A DNA stretch of 64,000 nt from Rhyzopertha dominica (Eukaryota > Arthropoda > Insecta > Coleoptera > Bostrichidae). The DNA lies in contig QCXZ01000053.1 in the NCBI GenBank assembly GCA_025024175.1, positions 9,734,001 through 9,798,000 of the forward strand, read 5' to 3'. The stretch's first letter is position 1. The number at the start of each line of letters is the position of its first letter. The position numbers and the translations under genes were made by a program. Below, one piece after another: positions 27,285 to 39,200 of the stretch. A model generated the notes under the pieces. It was given only the letters and a program-made list of their open reading frames with translations, made no database searches and was not told the origin of the DNA.

Positions 27285-30200
27285 CAGATTCCTTTTTTTA
27301 CCCGTAGAGTGTAAAGGTATGCAGTGTCTCTCACTCGTTTACTGTCTTTTGTACTATTTTCTTCCACTTAGTCCTGTCCTTTGCTATTCTTCTAGCTTCA
27401 TCCCAGGTGAGGTTTCTCTTGCTCAAGGCCTCGGCCACTGTCATGTTCCATGTCTTCTGTGGTCTTCCTCTTCTTCTCTTTCCTTGTACTTTTGCCTCCC
27501 ACACTAGTTTTGCTGGTCTTTCCTCGTTCATTCTCACCAAGTGCCCGAAACACTTTAATTTATTCTCTTCCATAGTTTGTTTAATCGATTCTATTTTCAG
27601 TTCTTCTCTGATTCTGTCGTTTTTTATTCCGTCCATTCTAGTCACCCCTTTAACACGTATCAAGTATTTCATCTCTGTTGCCTGCAGTCTACTTAAAAGT
27701 CTATGACTTAAACACCCAACTTTCACTACCATATATCAATACTGGTCTATAAATGGTCTTGTACACCGTCATTTCTGTCTTCTCACTTATTTTCTTTTTA
27801 CTTATTAAGGCCCTGTTTAGTTAGTGGTACACCTTTATTGCACTAGCGATTCTTTCATGTATTTCTTCATCCATACTTCCATTGCTTTGTATTGTAACTC
27901 CTAGATACTTAAAACTTTTAACCTGTTCTATTTGTTTCCCATTTATTGTTATGTCTATCTTTTTGTCCTCCTTTCCTATGACCATTGTTTTAGTCTTGCT
28001 CGTATTTATTAACATTTTACGTTTTGTTAGTTCATTCTCCCACAACGCTACATTTTATTGTAACTTTTCTTCATTTTCTGCACAGATCATCAGGTCATCT
28101 GCAAATGCGCATTCTGCTAGCTTTATCACCTTTAATTTTCTATACCCTAATTTGACTTCGTTAGCCTTGTTGTGCAGTTCCCACAATATATCGTCCATTA
28201 CCATGATAAACAGTGTTGGGCTTAACACCCCCCCTTGCCTTAATCCATCCACTACTTGAAAATCCTGTGATTCCATGTTGCTTGTTCTGACATAATTTTT
28301 TGTGTCGCTGTATAAACTCTCTATGCTTTTTCTGAGTTTATTATTTATACCTCTTTTCTTCATACTTTCCCAGACCACTTTTCTAGGGATGTTATCAAAT
28401 GCTTTCTCTAAGTCCAGGAATGCTAAACAGATTCCTGTTTCTTTGCCTATCTTTTCCGCCATTTGTTTCATCGTAAATATATGGTCCTGGGTGCTACGCC
28501 CTCTTCTAAACCCGCTTTGTGCTTCGTGTAATTGTGGTTCCAACTTTTCTCTTAACCTTGCTTCAATCAGTTTTCATAAACCTTTGCTACTACACTTAAC
28601 AATGTGATTCCTCTATAGTTCCCACATTCTTTTGTGTCTCCCTTTTTATGTATTGGTACAATTATCCCCATTTTCCAGTCATCTGGTACTGGTCCTTTAT
28701 TCCACGCCATGTTAAATATTTTTGTCAGCACTTTCTCCCCTTTTGGTCCCATGCTTTTCAACATTTCTGGTGCAATTTGATCATGCCCCGCCGCCTTTCC
28801 TCTTTTTATATTATTAATGATTCTATAACGTTCTGTTGTTCCTCTTCAACACTTCTACAATTCGTTTCTCTGACTTCTGTGCAATTTGTTTCGGTTTCTG
28901 GGTTGAGTAACTCTTCGAAATATTCTTTCCATCTGTTCATTATTTCACTGCCTTCTGTCAGTATTTTCCCTTGCTTGTTTTTTATCTGACCTGCAATGTA
29001 TTTTTTATCATTTTTGGCATTCTTTAGTATTTTATAAAATAGTTTCTGGTTTGCTTTGCTGTTTTCCTCCATTTTCATCCCAAATTCTTCCCAAGCCTCC
29101 CTTTTGGCTTCTTTTACCAATTCTTTGACTTTTATTCTCTGCTCTTTGTATCTTGTGTAATTTTCTATTGTTCGCTTTGCAATATATTGTTTCCATATTT
29201 CTTTTTTTCTTTGCTACATGGCTTTTTATCTCCTCATTCCACCAACGAGTCTGTTTTTTCCTTTTGTCTTCTAAGTTTTTCACACACTTCCCTCACTGTG
29301 CTCACTAATATTTCCTTAAATTTCATCCAGACTAGTTCTATATCATCTTCATTTTCCTATGTAATAATAATTATACAAATATACATAAAAAATATATAGA
29401 AGGTGGGGAAAAGTGCTTCATGAGGTTAAATTATATCAATCTAACCCAATTTATTGTATTGTATTGTCACAGTTTTCGACTAGAGGGTGAAAAATTGAAA
29501 TCTAATTACATTTTTAGTGTGAAATGTATAGGGCGCCACCTCGGAACTTTACACACATTTAAAAGGAAATAACTTTTTTGAGCCACACTGTATTAAAAAA
29601 AAATTTTGTGTATCTAGGTTATGGTAATAACTGAACACAATTCGAACCGAAGAACTTATTAACAAATTAACTCTCATTAAACATTGACTGGCCTCAAATA
29701 GAATCTAAAAGCATTCAAGTACTACTTCTTGATCAGAATAGGATGAACTATGGCCTATAGGTGAAAGGAGTGAAATTCTTGAAAGTCCTTTGTGAGCGGT
29801 GTTGTTTTTGGTACATTGTTTGATCACAATCAAAATTGTAACATTATATGCAGTATTGCTAACGAATTTGACCAGTACTACTTTGATTTTGCAGCCGCAT
29901 CTTATATTGATATGTCTGCCTATCTAGCTAGCTTTAATTGGAATATGATTTTGGATGTTGATGATGTTGATATTGCTGTTGACTACTTCTATTATATAAT
30001 TGATACTGCATGCCAGTTGTATGTTCCTCTTAAGCGCAAATTGCGTAAATCGTATCCGGAGTGATTCAATAGTGATATAATTAGCCTTATTAATGCATAA
30101 AAAGTATAAAGCTACCAAATCTTTTTCTCACACTTGAGAGCACTCTGTAAACAAATGATAAGAGAGGCATATGACTCTTACCTGCATGATGTTGAAAATA

Positions 30201-33200
30201 ATCTAATTCGTAATCCTAAATTTTTTTGGAAATATGTTCGTAATAAATCATCTAATGATGTAATTTCACTTCCTATGAAATATAATAATGAACATTTACA
30301 CAACTACTATGCAGTTTGTGAAGCATTCAGTAGTTATTTTGCTTCTGTTTATAGTGATGTTAACTTAGACACTTTTAACGTTGACACTGACTGTAACGTT
30401 CAGAACTCTGTAATATGTAAGTCTTTTGATTTGAATGATGTTATGAATGCCTTGGAAAAATTGAATCCTAATAAGGGAGCAGGGCCTGACAGCCTGCCTC
30501 CAAAATTCTATAGGTGTAGCTCTCAATCCCTAGCTCTACCTCTAAAGATCATATTTGATAAGTCAATAAAATGTGGTAGGTTTCCCTCGCTTTGGAAGCT
30601 TAGTCATGTGGTGCCAGTATTTAAGTCAGGCAATAGGTCCAATGTGATAAACACCCATCTCAATCTTATCAACACCTGCAAAGTTATTTGAAACTCTTAT
30701 ATACGCACAACTTTTTCACCATTTTAAGAATATTATTATACCACAGCAACATGGTTTCTTTAGTAATCACTCTACAATAACCAACTTGCTTTGTTTCACC
30801 GAAGAGGTTATATGCGCTATAAGTAAGGGCATGGAAGTTCATGCAGTGTATACTGACCTGAGCAAGGGATTTGACAAGGTCAACCACAGGTTACTAATAC
30901 ACAAACTTGCACAGTGTGGTGTGTGCGGGTCTCTTTTGTACCTGCTTGGTTGCTAATAGAAAACAACAAGTAAAAGTTTGTAATCAATATATCAGATATA
31001 CAGTCTATACCTTCTGGAATCCCTCAGGGATCTGTGCTGGGTCCTTTGCTTTTCTCGGTGTACATAAATAATATATCTTCAAAATTATTATTTGCTGATG
31101 ACCTCAAAATTTATAGAGCTATTGCTAATTGTGAAGATATTGAACTACTTCAAAATGACTTGATATTAGTTTCTAACTAATGTGCCATGATAATTTAATG
31201 ATGCTAAATTGTGATAAGTGTCAGACTATCTGCTTCAGTCGTAAAACTGAACCTTCACTTCCCTTGTATACTGTTAATAGCAGACATATAAAAGTTGTGG
31301 CTACTGTGAAAGACTTAGGCATACTGCTTGACACCAAATTGACTTTTATCCCGCATGTCAAATATATAGTATCTAAGGCTAACAGAGTTTTCGGCTGTGT
31401 AAAGAGGTTCTCCAGGGATTTTCATGGTATTCGAACTGCAAATATTTTGTACGTTTGGAATATGGAAGCATTATGTGGGCTCCGTTTTATAAAATACACA
31501 TTGACAGAATTGAATCTGTACAGAATAGGTTTGTCCGGTTTATCTTGTGCAAAATACCTTGGAAGATCCGTGGCTCCATTGAGTTGTGTAAAGCGAATGT
31601 TGGGTTGGATAATTTAAGTAATCGTAGACATTACCTCAAAGAATGTTTTATGTACAAAATTTTGCATAATATGTGTGATGCTCCACAGATACTTGAATCT
31701 GTCAGTTTTAATGTTCCTAAATATAATACTAGAAATACTCCGCAATTTTATATAAATACTTGTGATACGAATTATTTACAAAATTCGCCTTTGAATAGTA
31801 TGTTAGCTAGCTGTAACTGTGTTTCTGGAAATGTAGATTTCTTTATTGATTCCTTTTCTAAATTTAAACTCTGGGCCAAGCACGAATGGATGTAAATTCA
31901 TAGGAGATGTATGTATGACTTAGATAACTGGATACCTATTTGTATTACATGTAACTGTTTTATGTAAAGGCTTCACCGTGTATGTTTGTTTTAAATTGCT
32001 AGTATTACTGGAATATCGCGAAAAACGTGGCGGGAATAAAGTATGGTGGGCCAAGTATTTGACAGATTTTGTGGATCTACCCCGCATGACGTCACCTTGG
32101 GCACAAAATGCTAAAATAAAACTGACATTTGTCTTGGGCAAACTTTATTATTGATTAAAATGGCTATAAAGTCTAATAATTAAGAGCCGTCTGTTTTGGT
32201 TAGCGAACTGGATGCTGGACCTCTGACCGGTTTCACAGTTTCTTCAGGTCTTCAGATTAGGATAACAGTCTGCCAACCAATACAAATGGGCCACACTAAG
32301 TACTCAATGGTATGTAAAGTATAAACTAGAACGCACAAATGTGCATAGTGCCATCTATTTGATCCACTTGCAAACAGAAGATATGGGCAAAAAGCCATCT
32401 CTTCCAACTGCAGGGATCGGCGAGGCTTGAAAAGCAGAAATATACTAAAACTTGACGAAAATGGCTGTAAAGCCTAATAATTAACGGCCGTCTGTTTTTG
32501 GTATCCTCGTCTGAAAGAACAGCGAACCGGTCAAGGGGTCCAGCTTGCTAATCAAAACAGACGGCCTTTAATGTTGTAAGTATAATTTTTATTTGTTCCA
32601 ACATCTACGATTTTTGTGTATGCCTTACTGATACTTTATTCCCGCCACGATCAGTACTAAGAAATGTCTGTTACCAGTGTTAGGGTACGCCACCTAAAAT
32701 TCCCCAGGCTCGTATTTTCTTTATTTTTTTACGTACAACCTTAAGTTATATGTCAAATTGTAGGTTTTTATTCTCTTTAAAAATAGCTTGTTGGGTTTCC
32801 AAAAAAATTTTTGCAGAATATCATATTTTGTGTTTAAAGTTATTTTTTGTAAATATTTTTTAACCTTACCTCGTATAATAAATATTGCTTCACAGTTGAA
32901 TGCCAACTTTTGTCTTCTTCAATTTGTGTCATTACCATGTATGCGTAATTTTTACTCCTTCTTAGTGAAAGAGAAGAAAAACTAGTCGCCGCCATGTTCT
33001 TTAAATAGGGTTGTTCAGAATTTTTGTGTGTTAGTTTAGTAGCTTATTACGGTACAAATTGTGCCTACATACCCATCGCTGCACATAAAACCCAAAAATT
33101 TTAAGTAACTTTTAAATAAATCAAGTACAAAGTTCGTTCTAAAGAGAGAGAGGCTAGGAAATGAAACCCGATGATGAGGCTAGTAGGCGATATAGAAAAC

Positions 33201-36200
33201 CAAACTAGCCTCATCACAGGGTTTTGCTTTCTAGCCTCTCTCTTTTTACAACGAACTTTGTACTTGATTTATTTAAAAGTTACTTAAAATTTTGGGGTTT
33301 TGCGTGCAGTGATGGGTATGTAGGCATAATTTGTACCATAATAAGCTACTAAACTAACACAAAAAATTGTGAATGGTCCTATAACAGAACATGGCGGCGA
33401 CTAGTTTTTCACTAAGAAGGAGTAAAAATTACGCTTACATGGTAATGACACAAATTGAAGAAGACAAAAATTGGCATCCAACTATGAAGCAATATTTATT
33501 AAAGGGGGTAAGGTTAAAAAATATTTACAAAAATTAACCTTATTTGCAAAATATCACAATATGCAAAAAAAAATTTTGGACTCTCGCTATGCTATTTTTA
33601 AAGAGTTCAAAAAGACCTACAATTTGACATATAACATAAGGTTGTACCTAGAAAAACAAAGAAAATACGAGCCTGGGGAATTTTAGGTGGCGGGCCCTGT
33701 ATGTGAATATGGAGTTTTTGCAAGAGTGAAAAAGTGACGATAATGACTAAGGCTTCCCGCTAAAAAATATTAGAACCGTATTATCCCAGCAATTTTGGTA
33801 CAATCTATATATTTATTTTTATGAATTTAAGTAATTAAAACAGACAAAAATATGTGTTACTTGTATTTTACTGCCCCGCTTTAGAGTTCACGCATCACTA
33901 GATCATCGTAACGGCCAACCTTTTTAAGAGTTAGTTTCTGGGACCCACCCATTTATTCAGTTATTTTGAAAGCATCAATCTATACAAGTAGCTACTTCCA
34001 ATTTTTGTTAATATTTACTGAAGCTCATGTTTTAATGTTTAATTTCAGGTTGCATGTAGTGAAGTAGTGGAAAATTGGTCCCATATATCCAGTCAGATCA
34101 TGGATTATGAACAAATCCCTTGTTCTACTTGCATGCTGGACCCAGATTTGTATTTGCTGCAGATCTGTTGTACTCGAATGCAGCCTGATACTTTCTTTGA
34201 AATAGTTATCGACAAGTAAGTATAAGTCTTTGAAATTATATTTTAAGGCATGACAATAACATACAGGATTCTGCATGTTCTGAAATTATTTATAGAGAAT
34301 GTTCAGTTTTCACTAGACTACATAAAAGTATACATTTTTAAATAGGGTTGCTGCCTTCTTTAAAACACGTCCTTAGATCAAATTAAAAAACTTTCAACCT
34401 TTCAATTAGCTCCAGTGTTGCCATTTTGCAGCTTTTAGATTAAAATACAAGGTAAAGAAGAGAATTTTATAGAATTGTGGTATTGTGGAATTTTGAAAGT
34501 CCTTTTGGTAGATATTTAGATAAACGTTAGAAGTAGTTTATGTTACTGTTGTTATTGTTCTTATTATTATTATTATTATATCATATTATACTAGCGGACC
34601 TGGCAAGCGTCCTGCATGATATTTCAAGCGATTAGGATATTAAAATGAATGAAATGAATGAATGAATGAATGCGTACACAAAAATTAATTGAAGTCAATC
34701 CAGCCGTGTTGCAGTATAGACAAATAACCTAGATACCGACTGCAGCGCCATCTGCCACGCTGATTCGTGAATCTAATCCATCCAGGCCGCCACCCATTTT
34801 TTGGTCTCATATCAGTCTTACCTTGTATTTGACGGGTTTTTTATGATTCTATTATTTGTTTTGTTACGTATGGATATATAGTTCTTAGTTTTTTATATTA
34901 GTTATGTATATTATCTGCACCTGGACATTTTCAATTGTTTTTGTTATAATTTGTTTTAGTTAATTTTCTCTTATCATGATATCTTCTTTATTACTTCCAC
35001 ATCCAACGGATGGGAAGTATTGTATCGCGAAAAAAATTTTCAAAAATTTTTATTTGCTCATTTGCTTTAAAATGGTCAAAACAAAATTCGAGCAAAAAAA
35101 AATTTCTTGTCTGTGTGTCTGTGGTATTGTTTGTGGACACGATAACTTTCGAAAGACTTAATATATGAACTTGAAATTTGGCAAACGTATAAATCTCAAC
35201 TACCCAAAGCGACCTATTGTTTGTGGGGTAAGTAAGGTATCGGGAAGGGGGCGAAATTGGGGGGTAACTACCCTTTTCGGAAATTTTTATTTTTTTATAT
35301 TTTTTTCGTTTTAGTATGTGATTAGTAGTATAACTGCGAGTATTATTAGTTCTTATAAATTTTCGGTACAGCAAACTGTTTAGACGATATTAGCAAAAAA
35401 GTGTCACTTAAAGAAAACGGTTTTTTTAAATAACTCCGAATATATTTCATATATTCAAAAAATGAAAATGCCATCAGATAGGAAATAAAATTTCTCACAA
35501 AAAGTGTCTTAGAAAATTTATCCAAAATTTTGACATTTTCTAAAGATTTCTAAAAAACCTATTTTGTACCCTGTTTGTATGATTTTTTTTAAAGTTTAGT
35601 ATTATATAGAAAATCAAATTTCTGATTAGAAAGCACACTTGTACTTTTTTTTTGTTGTGTTAATAATTTTCGAGTTATTTGAAAAAAACGATTTTAAAAT
35701 TTATATATTTTTGCTAATATCCGAGGACTGTTTGCCTTAGAAAAAATGTGTACAGAGGAAAAATGCTCAAAACCTGATTACTAATGGTAAAGTATAATAA
35801 ATAAAAACGTAAATGTCATTTTGACAATTGGATGTGGAAGTATTGATTCAATTTGCAGCGGTTTTTTTACTTGTCTGTTCTCTTCCTTTCTATCTTCTTA
35901 TTATTATTATTATTATTGTTGTTCTGTTATTGTTATTTCATTAAACTTATTTGTCTGTATATTAAAACTTTATATCCAATTAAACCTTTTTCATTCAGGT
36001 TTCACATGAAAGAATGCATGAGCGTGGAGCCCAAGACAACAAACAACACGCCTATCAAAGATGACCCGGAGACTTTTGTGCTAGAGAACTTTCTAACATT
36101 TTTAGCGACACTAGTCAGCATAAGAACCAATCTGGGTAAGCCAGACACCCGATAATAATTTATTTTGCCATTTAACACTTCTGATCATCAGGCCTTTCTG

Positions 36201-39200
36201 AAATTGAGGTCATCCGCCTTGAGATGATCACCCATCTAAGTATAGGTGACAAGACCTACAGCCAACTCATGAATGAAATGCCTGAAGGTGGTGCCTTCAT
36301 TCAAAAACAAATTGTTGATACGATACTGGCAGAAGTGGCAGATTACAAGGTGCCAGAGGCCTGCGATGGAAATGTGCATGAGAAAGTATATTTCCTCAAG
36401 CCACAAGTGTGGGAAAAAGAATTCGATCCCATGTATGTTCTACTGAGATCAGTGTACCTGGAAGACATCTGTTCTGCGCGTGAGAGATATGTGTAAGTTT
36501 ACTGTGTGTTTTCCTTAATGTTTTTTGATGATAGTTGCATCCCATCTGAATAAGTTACCTACACGTTTTTAAAGGTGTAATTTTTTGTCTTGTAGACCCC
36601 TTGCTGTTTTTCAGTTTTGGGTACACCCCCTGCTAGCTAATATTGAATTTTTGCAAATTCATCAACTTCAGATGTACCTTACAAAGTATGGAAAAGTTTA
36701 GATTTCTAACTGTAATAAATTGTAGTGTGGAAAACTTAAAAAAAACACATTCAGTTTTAATACATTTATTAATTAAATTCAAATTAAAACCAACCAAATT
36801 AAAATGTAGTAGGTATTGGTTACATAAAATAACTAGGCAGAAAAATGAATGTTTTTAGTGGGAGATAAACCTGAGGCTTTAATAATATATTTTCAAATAT
36901 TTTCTATTTATTTTGCTTTTTCTGATTAGGTGCTCCAGTACTATATTATATTAAATATGGTTATTAATAAAGGGTCCCTCTGTCTAAGGCCTATGCCTAT
37001 GCTTACTGTGAAAGGTGCTGAAGTACAGTTATTAGTTTTAACTATACTAACTGAACTGTTTATTGTCGTCTTCACCAACAGTACCAACTTGTTTGGTATG
37101 CCAATTTCTTTCATACAAAAAAAATAGAAAAAATGTTTTTTTTCTATAGCAGATGTTGAAACTATTTTTCTCTTTCCGGTAGATAAAAAGCACTTTAAAC
37201 GCAAGGGTAGATAAAGTGGCATTTTAACGCCAAGGGTAGATAAAATGTTTTAACACACAGAGTAATCCATAGTAACGGAGCAACACAATTGCGATATTTG
37301 TGCCAAAAATTGTAATTCTTTTAATTTTTTTAAACTGGACATCCTGCTATAGAAAAAATTGTATTATACACGACGGACGATAAAAGATGTTTATCATCTT
37401 ATATAATAAATAACTATTCTTCTTATAGAATCATAGACTTGTCTAAAATCAAAAAAGCAATGTGTAGTCCAATATTATAATAGTAACATGTACTTTGTTT
37501 TCCTTGAGTACAAAAATTTGGTCTGAGCAGTCTTTTCAAAATCCACACTAATACTCTCCTATTTCGCTTTCTGCATATACCTGTAATCCATTTCGAATCA
37601 GCCTTGCTAATATTACTTCCACATCCAACGGATGGGAAGTATTGTATCGCGAAAAAAATTTTCAAAAATTTTTATTTGCTCATTCGCTTTAAAATGGCCG
37701 AAAACGCAAAAAAACAAAATTTGAGCAAAAAAAGATTTATTGTATTTGTGTCAGTGTGTCTGTGGTTTTGTTTGTATACGTGATAACTTTCGAAAGACTT
37801 AATATATGAACTTGAAATTTGGCAAACGTATAAATCTCAACTACCCAAAGTGACCTATTGTTTGTGGGGTAAGTACGGTATCGGGAAGGAGGCAAAACTG
37901 GGGGGTAACTACCCTTTTTGCAAATTTTTATTTTTTTTTGTTTTAGTATGTGATTAGTAGTATAACTGCGAGTATTATTCATTCTTATAAATTTTCGGTG
38001 CAGCAAACTGTTTAGAAGATATTAGCAAAAAAGCGTCACTTAAAGAAAACGCTTTTTCCTAAATATCTCCGAATATATTTAATATATTCAAAAAAATGAA
38101 AATGCCATCAGATAGGAAATAATATTTCTCACAAAAAGTTTCTTAGAAAATTTATTCAAAATTTTGACATTTTCGAAATATTTCCAAAAAACCTATTTTA
38201 GTCCCTGCTCGTACGATTTTTTTAAATTTTGGTATTATATATAAAATTAAATTTCTGATCAGAAAGCACTCTTGTAATTTTTTTGTTAAGTTAATAATTC
38301 TCGAGTTATTTGGAAAAAACCGATTTTAAAATTTATATATTTTTGCTAATATCACGAGGACTGTTTGTCTTAGAAAAAATGTGTAGAGAGACAAAATGCT
38401 CAAAATCTGATTACTAATCGTATAGCATAAGAAATAAAAACGTAAATGGATGTGGAAGTATTGATTCAATTTGCAGCGGTTTTTTATATGTACATAATGT
38501 ATACATAATGAACGTATATTATCCTCTATAGGTAAGTGCTGCAAATGCAAATAGCTTTATCTCCCTTTTTGTGAAGTGGAATTATTACATATTACCATAA
38601 TAATAACAAATTATAAAGTCTCCTCAGCACAGCTATAGTTCCAATGCAGACAACACGGCACAGATCTTGCTTCCCTTACATACGCCAAAGTTGGCAATGT
38701 GTATGTGAGAATTATAATGTGGATGACACCATACCATCTAGTGGCAATACGGTGTCATCCACTTGTCTCTGTGGGGAACTAATCTGAACTGCAGCCCAGT
38801 ATGCTGTGGGCTTTTAAAACCGGCAGACTTTCCCAACGACGACTTCTGCAAAGAGTGCAGTTCTCAAGCATATTAATAACAAATTACGCTTATGCCATGT
38901 CATCTGTGTTGGGACTATAGCTGTGCTGAGGAGACTTTATAAGCTGAAACAGCTGTCCACTGATTGTTTACCATATTTCTGGAATTTCTACTTGTTGTCA
39001 TATTCTTAGGATTAATTCGTAAGAATTAGCTGCTATTTTTTCTCCCCCTATACTTTATTAATTTGGCCGCTATTCCATTTTCACTCCACTTCCATTCAAG
39101 AACGTTTGTCTGGTCCTCTTCTTTATTTTCGTTGTCCTCCTCAGTGTTATTTTCATTTAAGATTTCGTCAATTTATTCCTTCTGCCTTTTTAATTAATTT

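Larger units (their letters stand above)
38614..38968. repeat. Inverted pair of hammerhead-bearing tails
   Basis: The left arm (38619-38665, including CTCCTCAGCACAGCTATAGT) is the inverted copy of the right arm (38890-38935, including ACTATAGCTGTGCTGAGGAG). About 230 bases lie between. The same sequence type encloses the ribozyme at 9362-9403. Confidence 0.8.

Noticed and set aside
28080..28100. Reverse-strand CTGATGA with GAAA nearby.
   Set aside because: It is part of the LINE coding sequence after FADD and cannot form helix II.
34991..35374. 127-codon reverse frame inside repeat copy 2, with related frames in copies 1 and 3.
   Set aside because: The frame is conserved only as far as the DNA repeat is conserved, begins and ends at different points, and shows no known domain. 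I treat it as incidental.
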